From assembly GCF_023898315.1 (NCBI RefSeq), contig NC_064614.1:1055062432-1055126431 (forward strand): DNA of 64,000 nucleotides. Reading direction: 5' to 3'. This stretch comes from Schistocerca nitens. Taxonomy: Eukaryota > Arthropoda > Insecta > Orthoptera > Acrididae. Under the pieces are notes generated by a model. The model did not search any database and was not told where the DNA came from. It was given only the letters and a program-made list of their open reading frames with translations. The position numbers were made by a program, and so were the translations under genes. Position 1 is the stretch's first letter. Each line of letters starts with the position of its first letter. This document shows positions 20,761 through 32,867 of the stretch, piece by piece.

Positions 20761-20969
20761 CAGGCACGGAAACCTAGTCTACAAACTGACAATATAGACG
20801 TGTACACCACAGTGCTAGTAAGTTTGTATTCTTGCCTTCAGTCTTACATTAACCTATGATCTTGTAATGTTAATCACTTCAATATGTTACCTACAGAAAT
20901 CTATTTCCAAGATTTGATTACTCTACAGTAGCGGTTTTTCCCTATTGCGATTATATTTCCATCAGTTTA

Positions 20970-22288
20970 TTTGTAGGTACGAAGAAATTTGGTAGAAACC
21001 CATCCTTTAAGTAAGATCCGTTTTGTGATGAGACAGCAACCCACTCTTCTAGTCCGATCCGCTTTGTGGTGGCACACACAAATTTTTCCACGTGGACTGT
21101 TTAACGCTACTTAAATATTTCATGACATTTGCAAACGTGTTTATCCGAACAGGAGCACTTAAGTATCGTGATCGCACCTCCAAATATTCTCAAATGAGAC
21201 ATCGAACATCAGGTAATAAATATGAGGAGTGTTAAAAAAGATGAGGAGTTTTTTCTACAACTTTAATTGTTCTTCTGTATTAATACTATCCTTTCCAAAA
21301 CAGCCCCTATTAGATATAATATACCTACGCTAGGAATTTTTCTAAAACCCGAAACGCTTACGGAACTCGATCTGGTGCATGGGTGTGACGGGAACAGTCG
21401 CAGCAAAATATACGGTGTTAAACGCTACATACTGCTTGTTAATCGTTAGCCACAGTGCAGAATGTCAGCCATGTTACGTATCTTCGATATGTACTCACAT
21501 CCCGTAATGCGACAACTGGTTTATAAGGCCACAAATATCTTTTCTCGATGACGATATGACACGTAGACTGGGCAGATATGTAGTAACCTTTCAACATGCT
21601 TGTGATAATGGCTATAAAGCCGAAATTTTAATTGCGTGAAAGTCAAATGGCGGAAATTTCTTTCAACAAGTTTGAGATGACTCTGGTTGTTCAAGAATGA
21701 AAGATCCTTTAACGTTTCTAAAACTTTGCACCAATTTATTACGTTGTTATAGCAAAATTTAGTACAAAGTCTATGATCCATTTTTATACAAAATGAATAA
21801 TCGCCTATGCTACCAAAACAAGAGTAATTTTTCCGATAGGTAGCGACTGACTCAACATCCGTGTTGGTTAAAGCTGTACAGATGCTTTTCAGATAAGTTT
21901 ACAAAAGAAATAATGGCGCCAATCGGACTCAAACAATATGCGTAATTACAAAGTTCCACTAACTTTTGAACAGACATCGTTAAAGGTAGCATGTCATATC
22001 ATCAAAGAAGGCTAGTCCTTTATGGAAGCCATCTTATTTGCACAATGATTAGTGTTTACGCTTGCAAGCTTTCACGCAAACATAGCTGTGTATTTAGCTA
22101 CATTAACTAGTGTGAGGACTGCCGTTAGTTAAATGTTCTGACCACTTAAGCAGCAGAAGTACGTGTTCTTTAACGTCTAACTACGTGTTTCGTCAATAGT
22201 ATTGTATCCTAGGGAACTGGCCTTTCAGCTAATGGCAATAATTGCATTAGCTGATGAACGTAACTAGCAGCATCTTGTTTGTAAATGC
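20970..22288. other. unassigned DNA with a possible hairpin-GAA motif
   Basis: No gene recognised. At about 21607-21635 the sequence tgataatggctataaagcc is followed by gaaat. It resembles a degenerate version of the hairpin motif seen at 36.08 and 51.8 kb. Confidence 0.25.
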
Positions 22289-22300
22289 TCGGAAGCGTAA

Positions 22301-22546
22301 TGCTGCCTCTGGATCACGATGTTCCGGGTTCGATTCCCGACCGGGTTGGAGGATTTTCTCTGCCGTAGGACTGATTGTTGGTGCTGTCATCATTTCATCA
22401 CCATCACCATCACCATCACCATCATCATTCATGACAGTGGCTGGATTAGATTGTGCAAATGTTGGACTGCGTTAAAATTGGGGCTTTGTACGGGCGCTGA
22501 TGACCGCGTAGTTGAGTGCCCCACAAACCGAACATCATCATCATCA
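22301..22546 (+). mobile_element. tRNA-derived SINE of a second family, (CAT)n-tailed
   Basis: A 12-bp target duplication tcggaagcgtaa flanks it (22289-22300 and 22547-22558). The insertion starts inside a tRNA-like head (the B box gggttcgattcccg is present, the A box missing), so it is 5'-truncated. The body has an internal (CAT/CAC)n tract at about 22390-22430, a gcgctgatgaccgcg segment, and a 3' end aacatcatcatcatca. I recall this as a widespread insect SINE type; the structure is visible here. Confidence 0.85.
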
Positions 22547-22754
22547 TCGGAAGCGTAAATACTAATTTATCCACGAAGTTAGATTACTAATAAAAAAGGG
22601 GAGGGGGCTATTTGTTTTACACACTTCTTTTTCAATTGGAAAAATTTATTTTAATGGCATCTGAAAGGACGCACAGCGAGTAGTTCAACCAAATGGAAAA
22701 CAACGACGCTAAGTCATGCGTATTTTAGTTTAACTTTTGTTTGCTAACAGCATG

Positions 22755-22830
22755 GTTCCGGTTTTCGGTTTCGGAACAGAAGAGAATCGAAGCATTTCAG
22801 ATGTGGTGCTACAATGTCGAAAATTAGGTT
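22755..22830 (+). mobile_element. RTE LINE fragment (left piece)
   Basis: The segment gaacagaagagaatcgaagc followed by a TGGTGCTA stretch matches the C-terminal RTE coding region seen at 25.7 and 33.0 kb. It continues in order at about 23395 after an intervening insertion. Confidence 0.6.
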
Positions 22831-22915
22831 CTTTAAATAGATTTATGTCTCACTGTATGCGCCCAGTTAAGGTACAGATAGGTGTTACTTCACGTACTGC
22901 TAAAAGATTTTAAGT

Positions 22916-23123
22916 TCAAAAATGGTTCAAATGGCTCTGAGCACTATGGTACTCAACTGCTGAGGTCATTAGTCCCCTAGAACTTAGAACTAGTTAAACC
23001 TAACTAACCTAAGGACATCACAAACATCCATGTCCGAGGCAGGATTCGAACCTGCGACCGTAGCGGTCTGGCGGTTCCAGACTGCAGCGCCTTTAACCGC
23101 ACGGCCACTTCGGCCGGCTCAGC
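22916..23123 (-). mobile_element. tRNA-derived SINE, copy 6
   Basis: This minus-strand, full-length copy has an 8-bp direct repeat ttttaagt (22908-22915 and 23124-23131) as the likely target duplication. It lies in the sequence that separates the two RTE pieces. Confidence 0.85.
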
Positions 23124-23394
23124 TTTTAAGTGTTGTGCGATTTTTTGAAATTATATACTGTTAAAATTATGTACTTTTACTCTCAAATGCTCGTTGACGT
23201 AAAGTGCTCCCAGTTTTGAAATTGTTAACTGTACGCTTCGGTTCTGGTGGCTATCCATTTAAGTTTGCTGATTTGGTCAGTTATGTGCAATCTTGTATTT
23301 TTCAGTAAATAGTGATTCAAATGTCCATTAACGAATGATGTTCAGTCCCCATTTGCGCAGCCATCTTTGTTCTTCATACTAGAGGTCTGATGAG

Positions 23395-23900
23395 GTGCCT
23401 CATCAGGAATGATGACGTTCTCTGCAGAAGCGGCGATCAAACACTGACAAGGAAAAGGGATAGGATGACAGGACAGGTTCAAAAAATGGTTCAAATGGCT
23501 CTGAGCACTATGGGACTTAACATCTGAGGTCATCAGTCCCCTAGTACTTAGAACTACTTAAACCTAACTAACCTAAGGAGATCACACACATCCATGCCCG
23601 AGGCAGGATTCGAACCTGCGACCGTAGCAGTCACGCGGTTCCGGACTGAAGCGCCTAGAACCGCTCGGCCACCGCGGCCGGTGACAGGACAGGACATCGG
23701 TTAAGACATCAGGAAATGACTCCCACACTCTAGGGAGCTGTAGAGGACAAAAACTGTAGAGGAAGACAGAAACTGGAATACATCCAGCAGATAATGGAGC
23801 ACGTAGGCTGCAAGATTTACTCTGAGATGAAGAGGCTGAAGCAGAAGAAGAAATAATGACGCGCTGCATCAAACCAGACAGAAGACTGACGATAAAAGAA
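23395..23900 (+). mobile_element. RTE LINE 3' end, carrying a SINE
   Basis: RTE coding end resumes (a ttctctgcagaagcgg segment, then a gatgacaggacagg segment), is broken by the SINE at 23478-23681, and continues through a ctctagggagctgtagagg segment to the typical end cagacagaagactgacg. Stops present. It is probably the same element as 22755-22830. Confidence 0.65.
23478..23681 (-). mobile_element. tRNA-derived SINE, copy 7, inside an RTE
   Basis: This full-length minus-strand copy has an exact 12-bp target duplication tgacaggacagg (23466-23477 and 23682-23693). The exact duplication and near-consensus sequence suggest a fairly recent insertion. Confidence 0.92.
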
Positions 23901-25429
23901 AGTATTGAGCAAAGGAGCAAATAACGGAATATCCCACACGTAGGAAAGGACATCAGCCATGGCCCTCCCAGGTGTGACAGGGTCTTAATACTAGTGCCGT
24001 ACTGGTACCTGTATGCTGTCGAGGTATAAGCCTGTGTAATACACTCAAGAGGAAAAGAAAACCTGAATGCTACACTATTTATGCAAAGTTTGGCAAAAAA
24101 TCCGAAAAATCCGCAAACAGAGTCATTGTTAGAAGTTTACCAGCCACACGTGTCGCTGGGAACACCTATGTGAGTCTCAGAATAGGTAAAACAAGAGTGC
24201 TGCACATACTGCCCAAGCGGTAATTTCGTTCGTATCTCTTAGCTCTGCAGCAGTAATTACAAATCGAAGGTGATTTCCTGCACCGTGTTCACTGTTTTAA
24301 GTGTCTCTGTAGTATGTAAGCGATGACAGAAATTTTTCCTGCGTAACTTAACCTATTGATGAACCATCACGTACTGTAATCACGTAAAGAAGTCAGTTAG
24401 TCAATGAGAGTTTCGTCATCGGGTATCGCTTCATTCGAGCTACAGCCTGTACCTTCACTGTGCAATAATTACAAATCCTTCACGCTTTCCCAGATGGTGT
24501 GACTAATAGTCCGCCACCACTACGATAGTCCCAACATGGCACCTCCCTCGAAAGAGGCGTGTCGCCTAGGTGGCGAATGCTCTAAAACACAGCTCCAGCA
24601 TCATCGCCGGCCTTGGCCATCCAACGTCATAGCCCTCGAGACCGGAAGAAGCTTTTACCAAGGTAAGACTAGCCAGAAGACGGCCTTATTCGCTTTAGCA
24701 TCTAGTGCCATCATCTTTCACTCATAACTCTCCTTTATTCATAGAACTGTGTTTCCTATTTGGGCCACGCCTTGGTTTAATCTTGTGAATTTTACTCGTT
24801 AATGTCGCTTAACAACGAACCCACGGCCTGTAATAAAGAATGCTGTTCGTATTTGGGTACTTTTTCTGTACTCAGATTCCGTACCCCACCGCCGAGTTCT
24901 TGTATGTCCAACAACTACACATCTTATTTGTGCCTTTGCTAAATAAACGCAGTTTCAGTCAAAAGTAGTCAATTTGCTGATAGTTTTTATCATCAACATT
25001 CGTTGTCCTTGTACAACTGTGTTGCCCGAAAACTTTCTTTTTGATTTGCTTTGCGCTTGTCTGACATGCAGTGTAAATAGTAACTGTGTTGTATTTCTGC
25101 CCTCTTCTTCGGACATGGTTTTAATAAACATTGTCTCTCCAGATTCCCACATGGTTTTAGTTCGTATTATAAATTCTTTTTCCATTATATCCTTGGTACT
25201 GTTCACACAGTTTCGGTGCCGCAATCTAATGCACAACTGAATGTCGCGACGCGGCGCTTGTAACAATGTAAATTGCCCCAAGATACATACAACTATAAAG
25301 GGCTATGATAGTAAAAGAGGATGCTGTAAATTGGCGACAGTCTACCTAGGAACACATGATGTTTCGTCGTTGGTGATTAAACCAGTTTTTATTTTCTTTT
25401 TACTTCTTTTAAGTCATCACTCTGCTGAC
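23901..25429. other. unassigned DNA
   Basis: No supported gene. The region around 24530-24680 is GC-richer and may be a repeat of unknown type. A 108-codon minus-strand frame at 24955-25281 has no recognised domain. Confidence 0.3.
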
Positions 25430-27320
25430 TCGTTTATACCGATCGGCCAGGAATTCCTTTCCTGCAATATCCTCTTCATCTCAGAGTAGGACATGCACTC
25501 TACGTCCTCACTTATTTACTGGATGTATTCCAGTCTCTGTCTTCCTTTACAGTTTTCACCCTCTACAGCTCCATCTAGTACCGTGGAAGTTATTCCTTGA
25601 TGTCTTACCAGACGTCTTAACATCCTGTCAATTCTTCCTGTCAGACTTTTCCGTATATTATTTCCTTCGACGATTTTGTGAAAAACCTCCTCATTCCTTA
25701 TCTTATCAGTCCACCTAATTTTCAACATTCTTTTGTTGCACCACCTCTCAAACACTTCGATTCTCTTCTGTTTCGATTTTCCCACAGTCTGTGATTCACT
25801 ACTATATGCTACTGTTCTCCAAACGTACAGTCTCAGAAATTTATGACTTAAATTAAGGCTTATGTTTGATACCAGTAGACTTTTTTGCCAGGAATGCCCT
25901 GTTTGCCTTTGTTTGTCTACATTTTATACGCTGCTACTCTCGTCCACCACGTTTATTTTGTTTTCAAGGTAGCAGAGTCCCTTACCGCCATCTACCTCAT
26001 GGTTACCAACTTTGATGTTAAGTTTCTCTCCGTGCTTTTTTACTGCTACTTTTTTCTTTTTCATGTGCACTCTCTCAACATTAGTCTGTACTCATTACAC
26101 TGTAGGTACCGTCCAATAGATCCTGTAATTCTTCTTCTCTTTCCCTGAACGCAGCAATGTTATCAACGTATCTTATCGTTGACTTTTTTCTGCTCTGAAC
26201 TTTAAGCCCAGTCTTCAACCTTACATTCAATTACGTCGCAGCCTGTTCGATGTATAGATTGAAGAGTAGGGGTGAAAGGCTGTACCCCTGCCTTACACCC
26301 TTTTTAATCCGAGTACCTCGTTCTTTATCTTCCACTCTCATTGTTCCCTGTTGGTTCTTGTACATACTGTATACCACACGTCTTTAATACGTATGTTCCC
26401 CCATAGCTTCCTATTATTTGCTCTCAGAAGTTCAAGCACCTTGCACCATTTTAAATTGTAGAACGCTTTGTCTGGGTCTTAATCTTACGAGCGTTTCGTG
26501 ATTATTCTTGTCTTGCTACCATTATCAAGCGCAATGTCATAAATGATTTTCTTAAATCAGACTGATCTTCACGTAACAGATTTTAAATTTTGTTTTCCGT
26601 CCTCCTGTACTTTATTCTTCTCAGCACTATGATGAATGAGGTATCAAGCAGATTGTGCGATAGTTATCGCAGCTACCTGCTCTTGCTATTTTCGAAATTA
26701 AATAGATTCTACACATCAACTTGAGTAGCCGTTTGGTTGCCAGACTGAATGTTATCTACCTCTTCTGTCTTTTTTGTTTTCAAGTCCTCATGAGCTCTTT
26801 TAAATTCTGACTCTATTATTTGATCTTTTACGTGTTCTATATCGAATCAAATTTTTTCTGTCACGTCTTGGTATCCCAATCGAAGACCACTTCAGTATAC
26901 TTTCTACACGTATCCGCTCTCTCCTGTGCTTTTAATACTGGGTTTCGAATAGCATTTTTAATGTTTCCAACCTTGCTTTGAATTTCATCAGATACCTTTT
27001 CCCTTAACTGCATGCTGAGTCAGTCCCGCAAAAGATAATTTCTTTATTGACTTCTTCACATCCTTCATGAAGCCATTTCGCCTTGTCTGCCCTTAATTTT
27101 CGCAGCTATCCATGTTTACCTGTCCAAAACCGGTAACTGCACTTTTTAGATGTGTAGAGTCCGCTTTAACTGAACTGCGTACTCTGCTATTCTTCATCAC
27201 AGTCTCTACATCTATAGCGAACTTCAAACGCATTTCACCATTCCTCGGTGCTTCAGTATTCCAATTCCTTCCACAGTGATTCTTCCTTCACACTTCAATC
27301 TATTAATCGAGTTTAGAATG
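25430..27320 (-). mobile_element. RTE LINE, minus strand, decayed
   Basis: Read on the minus strand from about 27320, this matches the endonuclease-to-RT linker, then RT segments including a broken GVRQGxxLSPLLFNLYIE region near 26250-26320. It ends with a C-terminal frame at 25785-25516 that reads ERWCNKRMLKIRWTDKIRNE and ends RQRLEYIQ. The last part is open for 89 residues, the rest is full of stops. No target duplication found. Confidence 0.7.
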
Positions 27321-27904
27321 TATAAATGCGTGTTAGAAACTCACTCAAACAGCTATCAATATTCTGTTTTCGTTGTTGAAAGAGATGTGTGTGTTTCCTG
27401 CACCTTTTGTAAATACTTTTAGTTATGGACATTTGTTTGGTTTATACGAGTAATATATTAAACCTATTTGGAAGAATTGTTGATTATTCAGTTACAGAAT
27501 TTTATAGTATTTTATGGCCAGTAAAATTCTATATATTTTTAAAAGTAATCGCAATATGTGTGGATAGTTCAGGCAAGGTCCGTCGGTTGTGCACCATCTT
27601 GCAGCTTGAAATGGAAGGTTTTCTACCATGGAGCATGTGATACTTGCAGATACATTGAGTTTCTTTAATGTCTTAACAAAGTTATCTGAATGAAAAAAAG
27701 ATTGAAATTTATGGTTACTTTTAATTTCAAAACATATTTAACTTTTAACTGGTTATTGCTAATACTTCTATTTAATTTGATTTCAGTTACTGGTTATAGA
27801 TATGCAGCAGAGTAATAATGCAACAGATAGACTATTGAATACAGCACTGAGAATGTTTTCTCGTCTGCAACGTTGTTAAACAGCAATAGAAAAAAGAGGA
27901 AAGA
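27321..27904. other. AT-rich unassigned DNA
   Basis: Nothing recognised. Confidence 0.3.
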
Positions 27905-28136
27905 AAATTAGGATTCAACATACCATCGACAACGAGGTCATTAGAGATGGAGCATAAGCTCGGATTATTTGGGAAAGGAAACCGATCGTTTCCTTTCAGA
28001 GCAACCGTCCCAGCATCTGCGTGTAGCCATTTAGGGAAATCACGGAAACGCTATATGAGGATGGCCAGACGCAGATTTGAACAGTTGTCCTCAAGATTGT
28101 AAGTGTGCTAACCACTAAGCCACATCCCTCGGTTTG
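27905..28136 (-). mobile_element. tRNA-derived SINE of a third family
   Basis: On the minus strand it starts with a tRNA-like head (A box gtggcttagtggttagcac, B box gttcaaatctgcg). The characteristic segments tccgtgatttccctaaatgg and ggaaacgatcggtttccttt follow. I recall this as a common insect SINE. Ends are soft because no target duplication is evident. The copy is diverged. Confidence 0.7.
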
Positions 28137-28329
28137 TTTGCGCCTACGTGCACATTTAGTCCCTTTGAACAGTTATTTACCTTTGGGAAAAGTTTTAATT
28201 TTTTATGAGTAATTTTTGTAATTTCAGAAAGAAGACTGCCGCACACAAAATTTGAACTCTCTATCATTCAAAAATGGAATAAAAAAATGTAATTAAACTT
28301 TTGTTATTCTACTGGATACAAGCGATAGT

Positions 28330-28640
28330 CTGAGAAGTGTTCCCAGGCAGACACTGTCTCCTGTGTGACTTGTGGACGGCTGTTTTTATTGCAGTCTTGA
28401 GAGAAGCGAGCAGGTGCGCAGACACGTCGGCAGGGAGCGTGGGCGGCGGCGGGGGCGGCGGCGGGGGCCGGCCTCGCTCGTTAGCTTCCGGCAGCAGGTG
28501 CTCCGCCTCCTGCTGGCCATTAAGGCGCCTCGGTGCCCAGCCTGATGAGCTCCCGCCCTCTAGCGTTTGGCGTCGTAACAGCTGGATAACAACCTCAAGC
28601 ACGGCGACCCGCTTTTTTATTCGCGACTGCCCCTAGTTAA
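28330..28640. other. GC- and CpG-rich block with a (GGC)-type tract
   Basis: A 300-base island contrasts sharply with the AT-rich flanks. It contains a ggcggcggcgggggcggcgg tract near 28441-28470. Frames on both strands are open (about 97-99 codons), as expected for GC-rich DNA, and carry low-complexity Gly or Pro runs. It could be a promoter, CpG island or host exon; none of these can be shown. Confidence 0.35.
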
Positions 28641-29159
28641 AGGCTGAGATTCGTAACACGTGTGAAGCCGCAACAGTCGCGGAAAGGAGCTTCAATTGTG
28701 CGCTGTAGCAGGGACGATTTAGAACACAGCCGGCCGAGGTATGCGAAACTTCAACCATGCAGCGTTTATGGGACACGCGCTGGCCGAGGCCTGGCTTGTC
28801 ACTCGACTAATTTCACTCCTTCTCAGAAGTACACGGAAAAGCACCAGATGCTATTTAAAATTTCGTCATGTCACTTTTCAGTCGGCACAATTCTCTGATT
28901 TCGGTAGAATCGTGGCTTCAGTGCTGTTTACTCTCCGCTATTTGCTGGACATTCACAGGTCTATGGGCTGTCTACACAAAAGAGGCAGCGATATTTTGAA
29001 TCCTTTAAAATTAATGGGAATGACAGAAGAAAGCGATGAGAATTGTCAATTAACGTAATAGATGGCTACTGTATGTTTGCTGTGAAACGACATCACGTAA
29101 CTATACAGGAAGAACTTAAACTTTTAGTTGACAATGAAAGAGCAAACAATTACAACAAT

Positions 29160-29490
29160 CAACAGTTGGCATTCATTGTTCTGTACATCAAGAAACAGTT
29201 CGTGATAAATTTGCAGGCATAGAGTACGTGAAGAAACTGGTAGTATGAATAGTAAAATATCTGAAGTTGCACGCATTATTCCATTGTCAGTTGCAACTGT
29301 TTTCAGTGGAACTGAACGACGAGTATAGAAACTTCATGTATTACTGCAAAGTTCGTTGGTTAAGCCAAGGGGCATGCCTGGAATGTCTTCTCGATTTGAA
29401 ACTCGCTATTTTTGAGTTAATGAAGGAAAAAGGAGTGCAGAGGTACGAAAATTAGAATACCCAGAATTGATAGCAGACTTCGCATTTTAA
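29160..29490 (+). pseudogene. hAT-type transposase fragment
   Basis: Reading past one stop, the frame gives CVHQET, then LHALFHCQLQ, KVRWLSQGACL and LADLKL-like segments, and ends near PELIADFAF. This order matches the C-terminal half of hAT/ZBED-type transposases (a His-Gln motif, then V-R-W-L-S-x-G). No terminal repeats found; it is a coding scrap without an element around it. The assignment is by motif pattern only. Confidence 0.5.
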
Positions 29491-29599
29491 GTAGGTTTGA
29501 CTGCCCACAGCTCGCAGTGAGACACTACAAGGTAACTTGTTTCTAATTTCATGGCGATAGATCTAAACAGAAAATGGCGTTGTAGAAGGGACACATTCT

Positions 29600-30806
29600 G
29601 ACAAAGACAGTCCAGTTCCCTAAAGACACTGGCGGTTAAATAGCATGCGAGGTTTGGGGAATTCATTGTGGCGTTGACAGAATTACAAGGATAGTTTCGT
29701 AACCGTTTCGGGCTCGTTGGCAGAGCTGTCATTCGTACTCAGGTGAATCATGTGATAACATTTGTGACTTGATTATGACCGCACGACGGGAATTAACAGA
29801 CTTTGAAGGCTGAATGATAGTGGTATCTAGAGGCATAGGACATACTGTTTAGGAAATCGTTAGGAAATTTAATCTTACGATATCCGCAGTGTCAAATGCC
29901 AAGAATGTGCTGGCAACACCAAATTTCATGCATTATATTAACCCAGTCGATGACAGCCATTAGTTAACGAGAAAGAGCACCGGCGTTTGCGTAGAATTGT
30001 CAGTGCTAACAGACAATTGACACTGCATGAAATAACCGCAGAAAGCAATGTGGGACGTACGACGAAAGTATCCGTTAAGACAGTGGGGTGAAATTTGTCG
30101 TTAATGGCCTATGGCAGCAGACGACTGACGAGAGTGCCTTTGCTAACAGCACGACATTGCCTGCAGGACCTCTACTGGGCTCTTGACAATATCGACTGGA
30201 CCCTGGACGACAGGAAAGCCCTGGTCAGGTCAGATTAGTTCCCTTTTCAGTTGGTAAGAGCTGATGGAATGATTTGACCTTGCCGACGACCCCATAAAGC
30301 CATGGACCTAAGTTGTCAACAAAGCTCTGTGCACACTGGTGGTGGCCCCATAACGGTGTGGGCTTTGTTTAGATGGAAAGGACTGGCTGCTTTGGTCCAA
30401 CTGAACCAATCATTGACTTGTAGTATTCATGGACTTCATGTTACCAAACGTCGACGTTATTTTTATGGATGACACTGCGCCATGTCAGCGAGCCACAGTT
30501 GTTCACGATTGGTTTGAAGAACATTCTGTATAATTCAGGCGAATGACATGGTCACCCAGATCGCCCAACTTTAATCCCATCGAACATTTCTGGGACATAA
30601 TAGAGAGGTTAGTTCGTGCACCAAATTCTCAACCGGCAACATTTTCGCAGTTATGGACGGCTGTAGAGGCAACGTGGCTCAATATTTCTGCTGGTGACGT
30701 CCAACGGCTTGCTGAGTCCATGGCAGTCGAATTGCTGCACTACGCCGTGCAAAAGGAGGCCTGTACTGTATCAAGAGGTGCTCCATGACTTTTGTCATTT
30801 GAGTAT
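29600..30806 (+). mobile_element. Tc1-like transposon, DD36E type, degenerate
   Basis: This contains a transposase pseudogene and ends with a terminal repeat catgacttttgtcatttgag at 30784-30803. The left terminal repeat could not be located, so the left edge is approximate and the copy may be 5'-truncated. Confidence 0.6.
29775..30788 (+). pseudogene. Tc1-like transposase pseudogene (DD36E spacing)
   Basis: Starts MTARRELTDFEG. The C-terminal catalytic part reads IFMDDTAPCQRATVV (second catalytic Asp) and SPNFNPIEHFWD (Glu); 36 residues lie between. The 36-residue gap matches the family called DD36E or Incomer in Tc1/mariner classification. At least ten stops and several frame changes break the gene, and the region around the first catalytic Asp is damaged. 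The last 82 codons are open. Confidence 0.75.
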
Positions 30807-30839
30807 AACATGAACACATAAAGTACATGAGCATATTGA

Positions 30840-32240
30840 ATGGGTAATTTGGTACATAAAGGAAATGAAAAACTGATAATCAAACATGTAGGGAACGTTC
30901 TACCAGAGGAAAGAGAAGAAGTTTAAATTTTAGCAGAATACCGGCTCGGTAGTGGGGATGATAGAGAAGAATGTGTAAGTTCTGCAATAAATCTCAACTA
31001 ACAGTAGCGAATACACTGTACAAAATCACGAGAGGGGAGGGTATGCAAGGGAAAGGACTGGAGACAGAAAGATTGCAATGGTATTACTCTATGGTCAGAC
31101 GAGATTCCGAAATCAGAGACATACCGAGTGGCAGATACGGATTCGGATCAAAACTTTTAGTGATGAAGAGTAGACTGAAGTTTAAGAGGTCACGTGGAAG
31201 CCTCCATGTGGAAAGAAATGGGACAGAGAAGTACTGAGAAATGGTGAGCTGCGTGTGAAGATGTCCAAGGCTGTAGATGTTCTGATAAAGAGTAGCACAA
31301 TAGGCAGTTCAGTTGAAGAGGAATGAACATATCTAAAAAGGGCAATCATATAAGCTGTGCAGACAAATATAGGTGCACGGAAGATAACCGCAAAGAAATC
31401 TTGGAGAGGAGAGTAAAGACACCAACTAATCCTCGAAAAAAGAACACTGAAGAAAAAGAGTAACACAGAAATGTAAGCCATTTAAAAACGAAATAAATAT
31501 GTAATGCAGGAATGCCAAGGCAAAATTGTTCCATGAAAAGCGCGAAGAGATCGAAAGAGAAAAATCGGAATTACCGATTCAGCATGTAGAAAATTCAAAG
31601 GAACATTCAGTGAAACTTAAAGCAAGAGTCCGGGATGTCACTGTTTAGAGGAGGGAGGGAGGAAGGGGGTGGGGGAGCAGATACGTACAATGTTGGCCTC
31701 TAGGAGAGAGGGGGAGGGACTTGTCATATTGACATGGTAGAAGCAAAATATGGTAGTCGAAGCGACAGATATGGAGGATCCAGCATTAAAGTCATATTGA
31801 CATGGTAGAAGCAAAATATGGTAGTCGAAGAGACACATATCGAGAATACAGCATTAAAATGTGAGTTTAACAAAGCTTTCGAAAATTTTCGATGGAATAA
31901 GGCAGAAGGGATAGATAACATGCCTTCAGAATTTCTAAAATCATTGACTGACACCGGTAATGCTATCCTCAGTGAAAGTGAAGAAGACTTGCAGGATATG
32001 TCGAATAGAATGAATGACGAGTGCAGAATACAGATTGAGAGTAAACCAAAGAAGACGAAAGTAATGAGTGGCAGAAATGAGATTAACAGAAAACTTACCA
32101 TCCAAATTGAAAACCACGAAGTAGATAAAGTGAAGGAATTTTGACAATTTCGAAGCAACTAACACATGACGGACGTAGCAAGTAGGAAATAAAAAACAGA
32201 CTGTCGCAAGGTAAATCTTTATACCCAGCCTAAATAAGTG
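30840..32240 (+). mobile_element. RTE LINE, plus strand, 5' and middle part
   Basis: Order of matches: endonuclease end (aagttctgcaataaatctc near 30978), a MVRRDSEIRD segment near 31094, a linker, then a joined segment NKAEGIDNMPSEFLKSL (about 31900-31945) that runs straight into ESEEDLQDMSNRMND. The RT core between these is missing, an internal deletion. A tandem duplication is present at 31724-31859. Interrupted after 32240 by a mariner-like element. Confidence 0.7.
31724..31859. repeat. two tandem 68-bp units
   Basis: The segment starting tcatattgacatggtagaag occurs at 31724 and again at 31792, with a matching following sequence (aaatatggtagtcgaag). The two copies differ at several positions, so the duplication is not new. 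Confidence 0.75.
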
Positions 32241-32867
32241 CATTTTGAGGGCGTTCTGAAAAGCGATACCTCCGAATTTCTTCATGTGAAAATTCGTACA
32301 GATTTTTAAATAAAACAAACTTTTTGAGCATTCTACATCTATATTCTTCACACCTACATATCTGCAATCCGCTGCTACTAGAGGGCTCAGATTTAAAGCG
32401 GTAACACGACGGTGTGTAACGTAACTGTGCCGGTGTGTGAGAAACAGCATGATGTAATCAAGTTCAGAATTGGAAGTGTTCGTCCACACACGGAGCAGCC
32501 TCTCGCTCAGCATTACAGTGCCAAACCTCACATGAGCGTCGTGACATCTGTAACAATCCGACGCCTTGGATTCACTGCCATGGATCTTCATCCATATACT
32601 CTCTACTTGGTCCCATCCGATTTTCATCTGTTTCTATAACTTACAGAACACCTTCGAGGACTTCATTTCGATAGTGATGACGCTGTGCAAACAGAGGCGA
32701 GGCTGACGCTCCGTCAACAATATCGTTGGTAGAAGCGTATTCGCCGGCAGGGTTACTATGTTGAGAAATTAATGTGTGGGCATAAAGAATAACGAAGTGG
32801 AATGTTAATATTATTTTATAAATAAAAAAGGTTCAAGAATTTTCCGCACGTCCTCGTACCATAAAAC
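32241..32867 (+). mobile_element. mariner-like element, internally deleted, inside an RTE
   Basis: Starts near gagggcgttctgaaaagcga, a typical terminal sequence for one mariner lineage. It has a short transposase remnant: LGFTAMDLHPYTLYLVPSDF (about 32565-32625), matching the PPYSPDLAPSDFHLF region around the third catalytic Asp, then EHLRGLHFDSDDAV. The two flanks join two parts of the same RTE, which shows it was inserted there. The right end is decayed. Confidence 0.6.

Larger units (their letters stand above)
19535..20969 (+). mobile_element. Tc1-like transposon, old copy with a SINE inside
   Basis: The element begins near cactaacaaaaaataaaaat and ends near attgcgattatatttcc. Between them lie transposase remnants and, at 19761-19959, a SINE. 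The ends are too decayed to pair confidently. The transposase belongs to a lineage like the one at 16.7 kb. Confidence 0.65.

Noticed and set aside
31941..32627. 228-codon minus-strand frame
   Set aside because: It runs antisense across the RTE end and the mariner-like element, so it is a shadow.
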